Below are positions 23,401-38,400 of a stretch of 64,000 nucleotides of DNA, one piece after another. Under the pieces are notes generated by a model. That model saw nothing but the letters and a program-made list of their open reading frames with translations. It did no database searches and was not told the origin of the DNA. The stretch comes from Jackrogersella multiformis (lineage: Eukaryota > Ascomycota > Sordariomycetes > Xylariales > Hypoxylaceae). The stretch covers positions 1 through 64,000 of the forward strand of contig CADCXD010000012.1 of assembly GCA_902806575.1 (NCBI GenBank), given 5' to 3'. Position 1 is the first letter of the stretch. Each line of letters starts with the position of its first letter. The translations under genes and the position numbers were made by a program.

Positions 23401-26400
23401 TAAAATTTCTATCTGTAAGGACCATTGTAATTCCCATTAAATTTGTTGACCTACTGGATAAAATCCCATAGCTTAAAGTATAACTATTTAAGCTTAAAAA
23501 GTTATTAAAACTTAGTGTAGGTACACAAACACTCTCGTGCTTGATCGGACCATATATTATATTTTTAAGTTGTAGAAGTTTTGTAAATGATCTCAAGTAA
23601 AATTTGTTCTGAAATTGTTCATACCAGATTTGATCTTTACGATTTTTTCCTTTCCTTCATCTGTATTATGCTCCTTTCTGTCAAACATGTCTACTACTTC
23701 CATTCAATCTAATGAATCTAAATATTTAGTTCCAAATAGAGGAAATTGTAAAAGATATTTTTTAGCATTAATATTACCTTTAAGGTTAGTAGTTCTAACT
23801 CTATACTCAGGTTTTGGCTTATCCGATCTTATTTTTTTGACTTCCGTTTCTAAAAACTCAGCAATATAACTTAAGAAATCCGAATTATCGTATCCTTTGT
23901 GATCTTCTCGTCTTTGAGATATTTCTAATTTACACTCAAATTTAGGATATTTACCTGAAAGAGTAGTTCTTACTTGAAATGAAGCGTCTGCTTCTATAAA
24001 CCCTGACAGCCACGGATTGGAATCTAAAGACTCTATAGATACAGGATGTTTTTCAATACTGGTTCCTTTAGTTTTATTTAAAAAATCGATTAATACATTA
24101 AGACTATGTATTTTAGGTGTTCTCATATTTCCATTTATTAATGAAATAACTAATAATACACCTTCATAGCTATTTATAGTTAATATATAAGCATTTACCC
24201 CTTTTTTTCGAGATAATGAACCTACACCTAACTCTTTTTGAACAAGTAGAGCTAAAGGTAAATCTTTTAAATGAAAAACTATTTGTATAGTGGGATAATT
24301 TAATTTACCCTTAGGGCTTCTTAAAGTTTTTGGTGTTACTATTGTACCATCGCCTTCAAGAAGCCCGGTGAAATAATAACTAAAAGAGATTTATTGAAAT
24401 TTTGATTATCGTTATTAGTATGAATGGATCTAAGAGTTGTGTATAAAGGAAAGGTAAAAAGTACTAAACTACAACAAAAATATTTTGGCGTATAGTCTCT
24501 GAGGTTCTCTAAAAAGTTCAAACTTAATAGATTACCTGCTGATTGCGAGATATTTTCATATAACGGTTCCCAGAAAACAGCCAAATTTAGAGCCGGCAGA
24601 ATTAGTTTACCGGCTAATACAGGTAAAGATAGTAATAATAATACAGCTGTTATAACTACAGCTCATCCAAATAAAGCTAATTTCGTTCACAAATAACCAT
24701 ATTATTTAAACAATGGAAAAATTATGTGAAAACTTTGATCTAAAGTTATTATCGATTCCTATAACACGCAAACACTAGTACATTTTTGTATTTAATAGTA
24801 TACATAAAATTACTAAAAAATTAAAATGGTAGTATTTAGATATAAAATTTTATACTACTTACAGTGGGGTAGGGGTCCCACAGGTTCCCTCCCCCATACC
24901 CCCCAAGATCAGGGAGGGGGGGGGGAACTACAAATTTATCTGTTAAAATTCATTCTTGATTTCATCAAGATAATTTTATCTAATCCTTCTTTAGTTAAAT
25001 GTGATTTAGATTTTATTAATAGAGATGCCTCTTTAAACTCTTCGAAGTCTTTAAATTTTGTACCTAATATTGAATACTGTTCAAAAAAATATAATGGTCT
25101 CGATAATATGAGAAAAATTACGTACAGCAAATGTACCAACTGCAGATTTTTCTACAATAGAAAAAGAACCACAACCAAAAAATTGCACAAAGCTTTCTAA
25201 TAAATAACAATCTCGTATATTTTGAACCACAAAAAAGTTTAAAGCAACACTCATACCTAATTTGTGTGTTTTAGATTTACTTGTTTTAATAAAAAAACAA
25301 CCCTCACCAGAAACAAATCCAGCTATTCAATATTTAACATCTTCAAAATAAGGATCCAAATTAGTTTTTGTAACTACAGGTCTTAATTAAGGAATTATAT
25401 TAGGGAAAGCAACTTGCAATCTCTCAGGTAAACCTTTATTAATAGAAGCTCTTATACCAATAAGTTTATGTAATCCCATTTCAGCTAGGTGTTGTTTATT
25501 ACTTACAACATTAAAAGCTTTCTTAAATAATAAATAATCCGCATGCTTTTGAGTTTTTAAAGGATAATTATAAAAATGCTCAATAATACATGCTAAGTCA
25601 CTTAGTTTTACAACTTGGAACATAGCTGAATCTCCGTGTACAGTTACATTACCAACACCGAAGAAACGTTGTATTAAGTATAAGCTATCTAGATCTTTAC
25701 TGTGCAAATGAATACTAAATACTAATCTTACACTTCAACCTAAAGCATATCTTGGATCTTTATGAATATTTAATGAAAAACTAGCCTCAGCATCACAAAA
25801 ACCTGTAATAAAATAGGGATTAAGACTATTTGTGTTAGTAGTATACTTCGTTTTATTCGTTTATAACATAAATATGCATAAACTCAAAGGACCGCTAATC
25901 AAAACAGTATATTCATAATTTGAACTTAAAAAGCTCTTAAATACAAAATACAATATGAAAGTTTTACCTTAGAACCGGCTTTCCCGGCGACTAGAGTACA
26001 CCTTACAGAGTCTAATTTATCTGAAGAACCGTCTACTCGTTGCTCTTTTACAGTAAAAATTATATAAAATTACTGATTTAGATCCGCGATCACCCATTTC
26101 AGGAATAAATTCCCTTATCTCTAGTAATATTACCATACCTTAAGTGATTAACCAAGCCAGATATAAAGTATCCTAAATATCTTTGGTTACTAGAGCTTTA
26201 GGGCTTCCCGAGTTTGATTCTTATACACAATAAACAGAAAACTACTGTTATTTATGTAATTTTATACCAGGAGTTCTCATATTAACTATTGTAGTTATGA
26301 CACAATATAATGATGTAATCTTATTAACCACCTAATCCTAAAAGAAGATGCGTAGCCTGCGTGGCCATAAAAATTACATTGTAAAATTTGTGGACTATCT

Positions 26401-29400
26401 CTTCAGCAAATCGAAAACTCGATCTGGTGTAAAACGTATAGTCTCTGAGGATCCTACTACACAAAAGTAATGTGAATACTTTCATGATTGGTTTCCTGCT
26501 GATTATGCATAAGCCTATAAGATTTTAACTGGAATTTTTCTTCTTAGTACTTATAGACACTAAGCCTTTCCAGCATACAGTTTTAATTTTATATCAACCT
26601 CATTTTTTTACTACTAAGTTCCCGCCGCCTAGTAAAAAAAAACTTATTTTTGTGCGAAGCGCGAAGCGCGAAGCGCGAAGCTAAAACAAAAAACTAGCGC
26701 ACCCCCTTGTCGTAGCGTAGCTAGCGCGCAAGGCTAATATATTATTAACCCCATAGTATCAGTGGGGCAGGAGTCCCACAGGTTCCCTACACGAAGTGTG
26801 TGGAGAGGGAACTAACTCTACCGTTTGAAAATTATTAATATTTCTTTATTTATTACTTACAGTTTTACAGATATAACCTTTATATGATTGATCTGTATTT
26901 AAACGTTTTAATAATGTCTTTTGAGAAGCAGAAAATCCTTTACTTTTTAAGAAATTAATACATTGTCCTAAACTTTCAAAAAAAAGTTCCTCCTTACTTT
27001 GTACGTCTATTAATACAATAGCTTTACTTGAACTATTAACAGGTTTTTCTTTATTAAATTTAACTCTGTCTCTTTTTAACATTAAAGCTATTTCAGGTAA
27101 AGTTATCTGAGACTGTCTAGCAGTATTATTACTTTCTCTTGTAAATAAATATTTACCTAAATAATAAGTACCATTTGTAAGATGTTTAGTAAATGAAAAA
27201 TGACTTATATTAAGTTTAGATATAAAATCTTTTTGTTGTGAAGTAGAATAATAAAGTATAGATTTATCTCTATTATACATGAATAAAGTTTTAGAATTAG
27301 ATCCACTAGGGTTATTTGAAACTCTTATAGTATTTAAATTAAAGGAAGGGTCTAGTAAAAAGTATTGCTCCAATATAATTTCTGATTTGAATTGAGGGTA
27401 ATAAGGTAAACATATTACTTCTAATTTAAATTGGGATAAACCTACTTCTTTCATTAAAGGGATAAGTTTTCCAGTGCTTTTATGAGTTTGATTTAAGTAA
27501 CCTTTTAATCTAAAAGCTAATTGAGAGGATGAACCTACATATTTTTGACCTGTATTTAAATAAGTAAAAATATAAACACCTTGCGATTGGATTTTACTAT
27601 GCGGTGTTCCCAATTTCTCATAAATTAAATCCAAGGTTTCTGATTTATGTAAATCATTAAAGACTAACCTAGGTAGAACTAATAAGGAATTTAAAGTATC
27701 TTCGCTCACTAAAATATTAGAATATGCTAATATTTCATTTAATATCTTTAAAGTTACAGGTTTATTACTGTTAACTTGAGAATTCGCTAATTGATGAACA
27801 AAAACATTTTTACCTTTTCTTCCTAAAATAAGACCTCAATCCTGCTTTTTACCTGAATTCTTATCAGGTTCTTCAGGATCTTCTTCAGGATCTACTTCAT
27901 TTTCTTCATTGTCATTTTTGCTCTCGTTATCTAACTCATCTTCTTTGTCGTTCTCTTGAGCATATTCATTTTCAAGTTCGTCACCGTTATCTTCATTGGA
28001 TTCTATGCCATAATCATAAGATTTTGATAGCATAGTGAAACTTTCATCTTTAATAAATAAAGACGAGAAGACTGTGATATAGCAAACAATAAGGTAAATA
28101 ATAAAAATAATATAATATGTTATTAATAATGGGATTAATAATAGCGGCAGCAACAAGCCGAAATTGATAGCTCCAAGTAAGGAGCTAACACCTGAAAGGT
28201 GTAAGGCAAATATAGCTAAATCTACACTAGGTCCACTGTGACTTTGTACTCCAGATAAAGGAGGATAAAGAGTTCACCCTGTACCTGCTCCACCTTCTAT
28301 TACGGCAGAGAATACCAGTAATAGTAAACTAGGTATTAATAGTCAGAAACTTATGTTATTAAGTCTAGGGAATGCCATATCAGGACCACCTACTAATAAA
28401 GGCAATAAGAAATTACCGAAACCACCGATTAAAGCAGGCATAACCATAAAAAATAGTGAGGTAGGCCTAGAGGATAATATTGCTATAATACTCCGCCTCC
28501 TCCCAAACCATACGTGATTATCACTAATCATACGGCTCTCCACTAAGAATTTAAAAACAAGGTTTCTCAGCTCTTAGTTCCGGGTTATTAATTGGTTTTC
28601 GAGTAACATTATTTCTTCTTGTTGTTTTGTCGATGTATTTATGTTTTTCAGCTTATGTTCAGGAATTATTATGAAGTCCTATGTGATGCATTCTACATAA
28701 TGGTATCTGTTTTCTGTTTATGGCTAGCATTTGTCTAGTAAATAAGTAAAGTTTGTCATTAAGACTTTTTAGGACCTTAATGTGTTTTACGTGAAGCATT
28801 TATACGTTTGTAGTGCTTTCACAAATAATACAGGCTTTATGTAGGTTTGATATGGTGAATTTTGCATTTAAAGTTGCACTTAAGTCAAATGATGGGTTAG
28901 TTTAACCTGCGAATTTAAAATTTCCCTACACGAAGTGTGTGGCCCCCGGCCCAGGTTCCAGCCGCCATGCGGCGCCCGGAACCGTCTTTAGATCTCGAGG
29001 GCCAATTACTGATATGATTTTTGTGTTCTTTCCATTATTCACGTAGCAGGTTAGGTTTTTTCCAAATTTTCCAAACGTTTTTTTTAATGTTTTTAGTTTA
29101 AACTTTAAAGCAAGAGTCATCGCGCACGATTCTGTTAGTAACCAGATTACGTATATTAAATCGTTACGGTTATTCACGGCGGAGCCGTCAAAGTAGTTAT
29201 ATATTCCTTGGATTACTGAATTATAGTATCTTATTAGGTCAGCGTGTTCTAAATTTATCAGATTACCCTTGAATCTACCTCTGTATTCCAGTTTGTTATG
29301 ATTTTTAAGGGATGTCCTTTTTCTTATCACCCTATTGGCTGTTAGTTTCGCGAGGGCTTTTACTAGGTCTAGATGGAATATAGTTATGATATTTTTCCTT

Positions 29401-32400
29401 ATTATAATTGTCCTTTCCTTAGTTTTTATATGTTCTAAGGGTTTTACTGATCCTTTTAGATGAGGAGCAGCTATTGTGTATCCTAAGAATTTGACTGGTT
29501 CGATTGTGTAATGGATTATTCCGGTTTTGTCTGGGTTTAGGTCTAAGGATAGTTCCGTCTCCACATATTTTGTTACTTTTTCTAATATCAATTTTGCTTG
29601 TTCGTAACCTCCTTCTACTCCTATGACGAAGCCGTCGTCAAATCCAACGTCACGCAGTCTAGTATATTTATTATTGTGCCCCATACAGGGTGTTCTAGTT
29701 AATTGATTTAACAATTCCAGGTATTCAGTTGGTTTTTGCACATATCCTTTGTTTCTTCAGTATCTTATTTTGTTTATAAGACTCGTGTATTCAGGTGCTC
29801 TTGCTTTTCGGGTTCCTGTGTTGAATTCTTTGGTCAGCTCTTCTATGTACAAGTCTAGTTTGTGTAGATATATGTTGCATAAAAGGGGGGTGATGGTCGA
29901 TCCCTGTGGTGTTCCTAGAGTGGATTGTTCATGTAATGGATTTTTTTCTGCAAAACCCGCTTTTAGTCTTGATCTTATCAGGGCGATTGTCTTCTCGCAT
30001 TTTATTTCTTCTTTTAGTATACTTAGTAACTTGTCGTGAGGGATTTTGTCAAGTGCCTTGGAGAAATCTATTTCTATTATGTATCTAACGCTTTGGAATT
30101 TAGATTCTAGGAAACTTATTGCAGTTCTGGTTCCTCTTTTTGGACGAAACCCTAATCCCCCTACACGAAGTGTGTCGAGGGATAGAGAGCTTTCTAGATA
30201 TTTTTTTTCGTATAAAGGTATGATTACTTGTTGTAACGCTTTTTGTACGATTTTTTCCCTAGGTGATGCTATCGTTAGGGGTCTTGTATCGGGTTTTCCT
30301 ACACGAAGTGTGTGTTTTGGTTTTTGTACCCTTCTGGTCGGACTAAATTTTAACTTCCCTGCTTTTATTTCAGCTTGAATCTTTTTTAAATATTCCGGGT
30401 TAATCCCTTCTAAGGTTATTGTGTCCAATCCCGGGGTCATGTTACCAGGATTACTTTTTATGGTTTCATAAGCTGCAACTAAATTTTTAATGTTACTGAT
30501 TTCCTTTATGTTAATCGGAATTTCTAAGTGAGTTTGTAATGTATCTATATCGCAGCCGCGCCACACGATATTTTCTATCCCTAATCCCCCTACACGTAGT
30601 GTGTAGGGGGATAAGGGAAAGGCTTTTGACATATTGGTTCTTACAAATAAATTCAAAGCTGCTGGTCCTTCCGATTTTTATCGTACTATGACAGCTCCGC
30701 CACCACATCTTTTATTGATGTCCACATTTGTCTGTGTTGTTAGGTTTAAATTTTGTTTCATCATTTTGGTTATTTTTTTTTTACATTATTTATTGTTATG
30801 TCTAGAGGTTGAGGTGAACAATACGCAGCTTATTCGCGACAGTCCTCAGGATCATAACGGGAGGATTTTTATGACTTTACAAAGAATAAAGGTAATATGT
30901 ATCGGGTTATTATGCACCTTGCTTTTTAGAACTTTCATGGATCTCGTCTCTGAGGTCTCATCCAGACAGGCCATTTAAAATTTTGCTTATCTGCTTCAAT
31001 GGGCGCATTTAGGTGTAAATAGTCAAAGGGGTTTCATACGATCGTCTAATCGTCTGCCTATACTTTTCCACCAGCCCCCCCCCGTATTCACTCAAGTTTA
31101 GAGGGAATAGGTATAATCCTAAGGTTTAGATGTTATACCCTAGGAGCTAACAGGCTAACCCTACTATTGTACCAGTAACAGTAAAAGATGAGAAATTATA
31201 AACCAGTAGGTGATCCCATAGTTCCCTGAAACGAGTAATATTCAGTCAGTTCCTTGCGTGTTGTTTTGCCCTCTCCGAGAGGTAGGTCGTGGTTATTTTT
31301 GGGTACAGCTCCGAAACTAATGATAAAATCGGAGTTAACAACGCATCTGTCCTAGATACACTTTTAGCAGAGTTCCTATTATGAAGCCAAACACGTGTCA
31401 AGTTTGTTATCCTAAACGTCCTGAATCGTAAGTCAGGACTGAATTATAAGTTTTGTGTATTAAACTCAATCAGTCCCTTTAACATTAGCTTAATCGTTTA
31501 AATTTCTTTATAGAGTTTGGCTCTACCGACCTAATGCCCTTTTATGCCCTGTTCCCGGTTGCAGCTGCTTATTGCAGCATCTCGTATTCGTGACGCTATG
31601 GCGCGCTCATTAATATAGCATGAGCTGTTATGATACTGTTATATAATTGATTATGTAGGATAAGCCGCCAGCCCGTAGTTGAGTTAATGTTTTAATTCAA
31701 CCTTAGGTACCAACGACTCTCCCCCGAACCGTACGTGCGACTTTCGCCGCATACGGCTCTCCATCAGACGCAATGATGCATTTATTATTGTCCTATGTTG
31801 TGACTATTTATATGAATTTTAAGTTCTAGAGTTTTAACGTTTAATTTCCTTAAGATGTTTAAGCGACATCCCATCGTATTTCCCTATATGTACTGAGTGA
31901 TGACAACTGGTACAGAGAGTAATCTGTTTACGATTAATTGCTGCCATTTGCTTGTCAAAACCATTAAGTTTAACGTCAATAGTTTTAATATGTTTCACAT
32001 GATGTACCTGTAGGTTGTCACTAGATCCACAGCTTGCGCAGACGTAATTAAAGAAATTTATAGTTCTTAGGCTTCAATCTATCACTCTAAGTTCGTCATT
32101 GAAGTTTGTGTTACCCTTGAAATTCTTAGCTGTGGGTAGAAGATTTGGTCTGGAGAAATCTATGGCCTTATCTGTATTAGGGATCTTATAACTAATATTA
32201 ATCCCAAATTTATTGTATACTTTACTTACGGTCTTAAGCTTAAGTTTAGCAGCAAGAGTCTTGGCTAAACTCTTTCTTAAAATTCAGTAAATTAATATAA
32301 GTCTTGGTTTATTATTAGCAAAGGAGTAATAATTAAAGTATCCATTCCAGATCATTCTATAACGTAGTATAATGTCTCTAATTGGCATGTTCATTCATTT

Positions 32401-35400
32401 TAGGATAGGTTGAGGGTTAAGATTATCTTCACTAATTAGTTCAGATCTTCACTCTACGATACCTTTATCTCTAAGCTTCTCGACAATTTTGCTGATAGGA
32501 GCGTTCATTATAGTTGCCGCTGTAGAGATTCTCTGAGAATGTCCTTTGGTATTTTTGTACCTTTTAATTTCACCCTTGACACTTGATATACGTTGGATTT
32601 CAGTACCGAGGAAATGAGCTTTCCCTTTGGAAGCATTGGTAATAAGAGTTTTCTCCAAGGAGAGTTCTAGATTTAGTTCATCAGATAGAAATGTAGCAAT
32701 TTTACGTTTTAACTCATTAGCGAAAGAAGCTGGTCCAGCTATTCCGATCAATCAGTCGTCTGTATATCTAACATAATAAATTTTGGCTAGGTCGGGATTC
32801 GGTATTGTAGAGGTTATCAGAGACCTAGTCTTGCTTAACTGTTGTCTCTCGGCTTTTCTAGCATTGTCCAAAACTTTACCAGCGAGCTTTCATCTTCTCT
32901 CCAATTTTGATATTGCACCAATACGACTGTCAATCACTACATACGCAGGATTTCTAACTGTATGTGATTTATCTTTTAGTTTCTTGTTATTTTCATCTAT
33001 TAGAGACTGAACATAACAGTCAAGTTCATTAAGAATAAGATTAGATAAAACCGGGCTCGCAATTCCCCCTTGAGGTACACCTATTATAGAGCTTTTATTC
33101 TTTCCATACTCAACGTATCCTGCTTTAGCCATCTTTCAGTATAGGTCGATAAACCTTTGATCTTTAAAATGCTTGCATAATAGTTTTTCAAGTATATGAT
33201 GATCTATATTATCGAAGAAGGCTTTAATATCTCCTTCTATATATCACTTTATTCCATTCCAGTATCTAATCCTAGCTAGAGCAGAGTGACAGCCTCTGGA
33301 AGGTCTGAAACCATGAGAATGAGTAGAGAATTTAGGTTCAAGAACCTGTTCCAAGATCGCTCTGAAAGCTTCTTGAATTATTTTATCTCTGGGAGATGCA
33401 ACACCTAATGGTCTCATTTTACCATTTTTCTTAGGAATAAATACTCTTCTAGTAGGTCTGAATTTGAATTGTTCTTGTGATAATTGATCTGAGATATCTT
33501 CGAATCACTTCTCAGATATTCCGTCCAAGGTCTCTTTGTCAGTTCCATGTGTCATATTACCTGGTTCTGATTTAATATTCATATAAGCGGTGTGGAGTAC
33601 TTCAAGCTTGCTTATAGTAGAGTAAGCGTTAGTACATCTACCTTCATCATCATACATAAGCATCTCTTCTAGGGACCCTTGACCCTTGCGAGCCTCAGGT
33701 TTGGAAGATACTTCTGACTTCCGCACTTCGGTATGCTTTAACTTAATTCAAGTATTACCTACTATTACGGATCCGTTACCATGGGAATTTCTTCCTGTAG
33801 GCAATCCTGAGTTCCCCACGTTAAGTCTTCGTCTTTCCTTAGCCTTGTATACTATATACCCTCTCTCTGAGGTAGCAATTGAGTAAATGTCTTTAACTGT
33901 ACTTGCTGACATTACAATTAATACTCAATATAGGGCCCGTGCTAAACTAATCCCTATGAAAACACATAATTCTGCCATAGTTAATAAAATTAATGCATAG
34001 AAAGCTTTTACCTCTCCACTCTCATCTGATTGTTTAGCTATCGATAGGTAGGGATTTACTGACATGCTACACTCCCTCACTTCTTTCGTTATGAGATAAG
34101 TCAGTAGGTTTAATAAGTATTGACAATAACTTATAGGGACTATCTCCCCGGACTTATAACGTGCGTTAAACAGCGCACCAGCAATATATTGCTCACCAGG
34201 ACCGCTAAGTTCCATCCTTATGTAGGGTGGGCTGGTAACCCTATTAATTCTTCTGGATTAACAGCCTCCCTCCAAACCGTACGTGATAGTTTCCCATCAT
34301 ACGGCTTTCCAGATGTTTTGTATTAATTTCCATCTGATATAGCTTTTCTTTTGTCTATAGTGGCTTTCTTGTGGTGATCCAAGTGGCAGATTCTGCAGAG
34401 CGGGATCTGTTTTCTTCTTTTCTTAATCATTATCCTGTCTACTTCTGACAGTCTTGGATTAAGGTCAGCTAGCATTCTTACGTGATGCATTTCCACTTGG
34501 ACATCGGATCCACATTTACTACAGGTTAAACCATCTAATGTGGCTTTAGATATACCTGATGCGTATAGGGCTTTAATATTTTCGTTTACTCTCTTACCTT
34601 TGAAATCTCACGGATTTTTCTTGTAGCTAGGTTTAACGAACGCGGTTCTATCATTTCCCTTTAGGTCTTGTCCAAATTTTTCTAGCACTTTTAGCGTACT
34701 TCTTAGTTTGTATTTAGCTGCTAGCAGTTGCGTACATGACGATTTTAATACCCATTCAAGTGTAGACGTTAGTTTACTATAATTATTTACAAAACTGTAG
34801 TAATTTAGGTAACCTCTCAATACGCTGTTGTATAACAGTATAATTGCGTCCTTCTCTTCATGGTATCATAGTAGTCTGGGGACGCTACGTTTCTGAGTAT
34901 TGTCTCAGAAGTTAGCCTCTTCCATTTTCTTAAGGATGCTTTTTATGGGCGCTGTGAAAATTAGTTGACTTACCGTTTTAGTTGCTTGTCCATTTTTACC
35001 TTTGTGGAAATAGATGTGGTTAGATATTCTAATTTGAGTACCTAAGAATAATGCGATTTGTCTATTAGCTCTCGTAACAAGGGTCTTTTCCTGGCTGAGG
35101 TCTAATTTAAGTTCCCTTTTTAGGAATTCCCTTACGGCATCGAGTATATCTATAGTCTCGGTTCTAGGTCCCCTTACGGCTATAATTCAGTCATCTGCGT
35201 ACCTCACGTAGTACAGACGTCTGAAATTGGGGTCATTAGGCATCCGAGCTTTGATTTTCTGCATCTCCTTCAGGTGCTTGTTGGCTCCCTTTTGGTCGCC
35301 TTGTTTCAATGCTTTCTGCCTAAGATAATCCAAATGTTTATAGTCTGGGTTGACTCTAGCACCTCTACCTTTTTCAAACTTGGCTTTTATCTCTTCGATG

Positions 35401-38400
35401 TATTTGTCAAATTTGGTTAGGTATACATTAGCTAACAAGGGGCTAATAATTGAGCCTTGTGGTGTACCAATCAGAGATAATTTCGTTCTATTAAAATGTA
35501 CGTACCCGGCTCTAAGGGTCTTTCACAATAGTCTTGTGAATCTTGGGTCGCTAATACGTTCTTTCAACAGGCCCATCAGTATATTATGGTCGAAACTATC
35601 AAAGCATTTGGCTATGTCTCCCTCGATGAAAAAGGAAGCACCTCCGAACTGGGTTTTTATTTGTCTTAATGCTGTGTGGCAACTTCGACCTGTTCTAAAC
35701 CCGTGGCTATTGTCCGAAAAGGTGGGCTCAAAAATAGCTTCCAGTATCATTCTCATAACCTCCTGAACGATCTTGTCCCTAGGAGGGGCAACGGTAAGCA
35801 TCCTTTTTTTTCCATTGGGTTTGGGGATTTCGACCCGTCTTCCTGGTTTAAATTGGAATGTTTCGGTCTTCATCGAGTCTATGATCTTTTGAAAAGTCTC
35901 TTTTGATATCCCGTCTAGAGTTACTTGGTCGATTCCTGGAGTCATGTTACCTGGTTTGGACTTAAGTTTTTGATAGGCGAACTCATACATTTTTATGTTG
36001 AACATTAAATCGTATATGTCGTCGAATTTAAAATTGTCAGTCCGTTTAGAGCTGATATCGATTAATTTAGAGAATTTCTTAGGGAGTTCTGATTTACTCA
36101 GATCTGGCCGGACCCCGGACCCATCCCTATTAGATTCGCTAGAAAACATCCTGGCTCCCCTTCGGTATATACTACCTACTATGGGGCCTCCGTCACCATA
36201 GATCAAAGAAGATTTAATCCGTAGGTGATCCCGTAGTTCACACTTTTCACATACAGTCCCTTTAGGCCCTCCTTCCTCTCTTTTATTACTCCGCGTAATG
36301 TTGGTTATATCACTTCTTACCATTATTCGTACACACATAATTATGGTTGATATATAGATCCGATCACATGCAAGATCTAATCCTTCTCTAGGGATACCAT
36401 CGAGATAGAGTTTAAACAGTATGGTCTTGACCTTGGGGACAGTAACTCGCCAGCATAGTTTTACATGATTTCGACTATGGATGGCTTCTAGCAGCCATGC
36501 TATGTTTATTGGAGTTCTTTCGAAACCAACTAAGGCTGATGTTACCGTCATGGTAGAAGAATGGCGGCTGAATATTCCAGCTAATGAAAAGTCTGCGCAA
36601 CGGCGCACGAGTACAGAGAACGCTGTACCTAATAACCCTGAGAATAGTGCAAACATTAAATATAACGTAGGGGTCAGCCTTTTACGAACTGCCCTCAGAA
36701 CCGTACGTGATAGTTTCCCATCATACGGCTCGCCATGAGAAGTATTACCAATATTTCAACATACATAGGGGGCTATCTTTAGGACGTTTTATGAATCTGA
36801 CTTCTCATTCATATCTTTCTTAAAATCAACGGACATGTTACTACTATATTTTGCTATGAGGTTAAGTTCATAGTTTAGGAGTTTTCCGTTGTGATAAAGG
36901 GAGTGATGGTATTGGCATAGAGGAATTTGTTTTCTGTGGGTTGCTCCAATTCATTGTTTGAAGCTTGCTCTATTATTTGCCATATTTGCTCTAACATCTT
37001 TCACCGATCTTAGATGATGCATTTGCACATTTGCAGAGGTGTCACAAACAATACAATTTTTGAATAGGTTAGTCTGCGTAAGTCTACCGAATCATGTCTG
37101 TTCCAGTATCTTTGTTGCAGGCGTAAGTGTTTCGGTGTTGTTGTATTTGTGGATGGTAGGTAGAGATTTAGGGACATATAATTCAATTCCTGTTGTGGAA
37201 TCCTTGAGGCGTGGACCGAATTTCTTGAAGGTTTGTCTCACTGATCCAAGCTTGTATTTTCTGGACAATGTTTTGGCCAGTGACTGTCTTAGGATTCATA
37301 TGAGATTTTGCGCTTCTATTCTATTAGCTGCAAACGAGTAGTAATTTAGGATACCATGGATTTTCGAATTATAGAATTGGATAATCGTGGTATGGTCCAG
37401 GTTCACTAACTTTGTTTGCGGTTTTACCAATAGTTGTCCGGTACCACTTGTACATGCAAATCCACTTTTTATGAGTTTGTCTATCATGATCTTCGTGGGC
37501 ATATTAATTCTAGCCCTGACGTTTGCTCTCATGGTTATAGGGGAGCCTTTAACAGTTCTAGTTTTCATTCTGAAGTCCACTCGTCTTAAGTTTCTGACAT
37601 TGGCTCCAAGGAAGTGAAAACCTTTGTCGATATGTGAGATGATGGTCTTCTCATCGTGTAGTTCCAGGCCGATTTCATCGGATAGAAAGCATTTAATTTT
37701 CTCTTTTATGTTCTGTGTCTCTTTGACTGGACCTTCGAAGAGGAACACGAAATCATCTGCATATCTTATGTACATAGACCTTCTGAAGTCAGGATCACTA
37801 GTGTCCATTCTTGGGAGTGTCATCATTTTCTTCAAAGCTAGTTCTCTCTCTTCAAGAGTGGAGGTCTTTCTGAAGTATCTAATGTTACTCAGAGCGTTAT
37901 ATTCAGGGTTGGTTTTTCTTCGCTTACCCTTGGTGTTCTCTGGAATGATTGTATCTTCGATGTATGTATCCATTTCGTGAAGAACGATATTTGCTAGAAG
38001 CGGACTGAGTATGCTACCTTGAGGGGTACCAATATCTGATTTTATAATATACTTAGGGTTCTTTTTCTCTACATATCCTACCGTAAGTGCTTGTTTTATG
38101 ATAGAAAGAGTTCTGTCACATACTATGACCTTCTTTAGCAGCTTTATAATTACATTATGGGGTATTTTGTCAAAACATTTGGAGATGTCTCCTTGAATTA
38201 CCCATGTGAATTGATGAGCCTTCAGGTAAAGGGGTCTTAGGGCACTGTGTGTTGATCTGTTCGGTCTGAATCCATGTGAGCAATTTCTAAATTTTGGTTC
38301 AAATATGGTCTCGAGGATGATTTGGAGCCCTTTCTGGACAATTTTTTCCTTCGGTGCCCCAATTCCGAGAGGTCTTCCTTCCTTTTTTCCGGGTTTGGGA

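Larger units (their letters stand above)
24684..26253 (-). mobile_element. cox1 intron 6 (group I, decayed ORF)
   Basis: The intron lies between TPGIKLH and KLALFGWAVV. The 5' exon ends CAT and the intron ends GAACG. The interior carries only a broken LAGLIDADG ORF and a GC-rich repeat at 24860-24927. Confidence 0.75.
26301..28161 (-). mobile_element. cox1 intron 5 (group I)
   Basis: The intron lies between SSLLGAIN and FITTIVNMRTPG. The core pair CGTATAGTCTCTGAGGATCC and TTTCCTGCTGATTATG (plus strand) lies at about 26434-26508. Confidence 0.82.
28456..31606 (-). mobile_element. cox1 intron 4 (group II)
   Basis: The intron lies between NSIITAHAILM and IFFMVMPALIGG. Domain V is clear at 28505-28538 (GAGCCGTATGATTAGTGA paired to TCACGTATGG), 50 nt before the 3' splice site, which ends in CAC. 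The 5' end reads GCGCG rather than the GTGCG of the other group II introns here, if the exon boundary is placed correctly. Confidence 0.82.

Noticed and set aside
30046..30978. Plus-strand frames over the group II RT genes
   Set aside because: They are antisense to conserved RT motifs on the minus strand and carry no recognisable domain.
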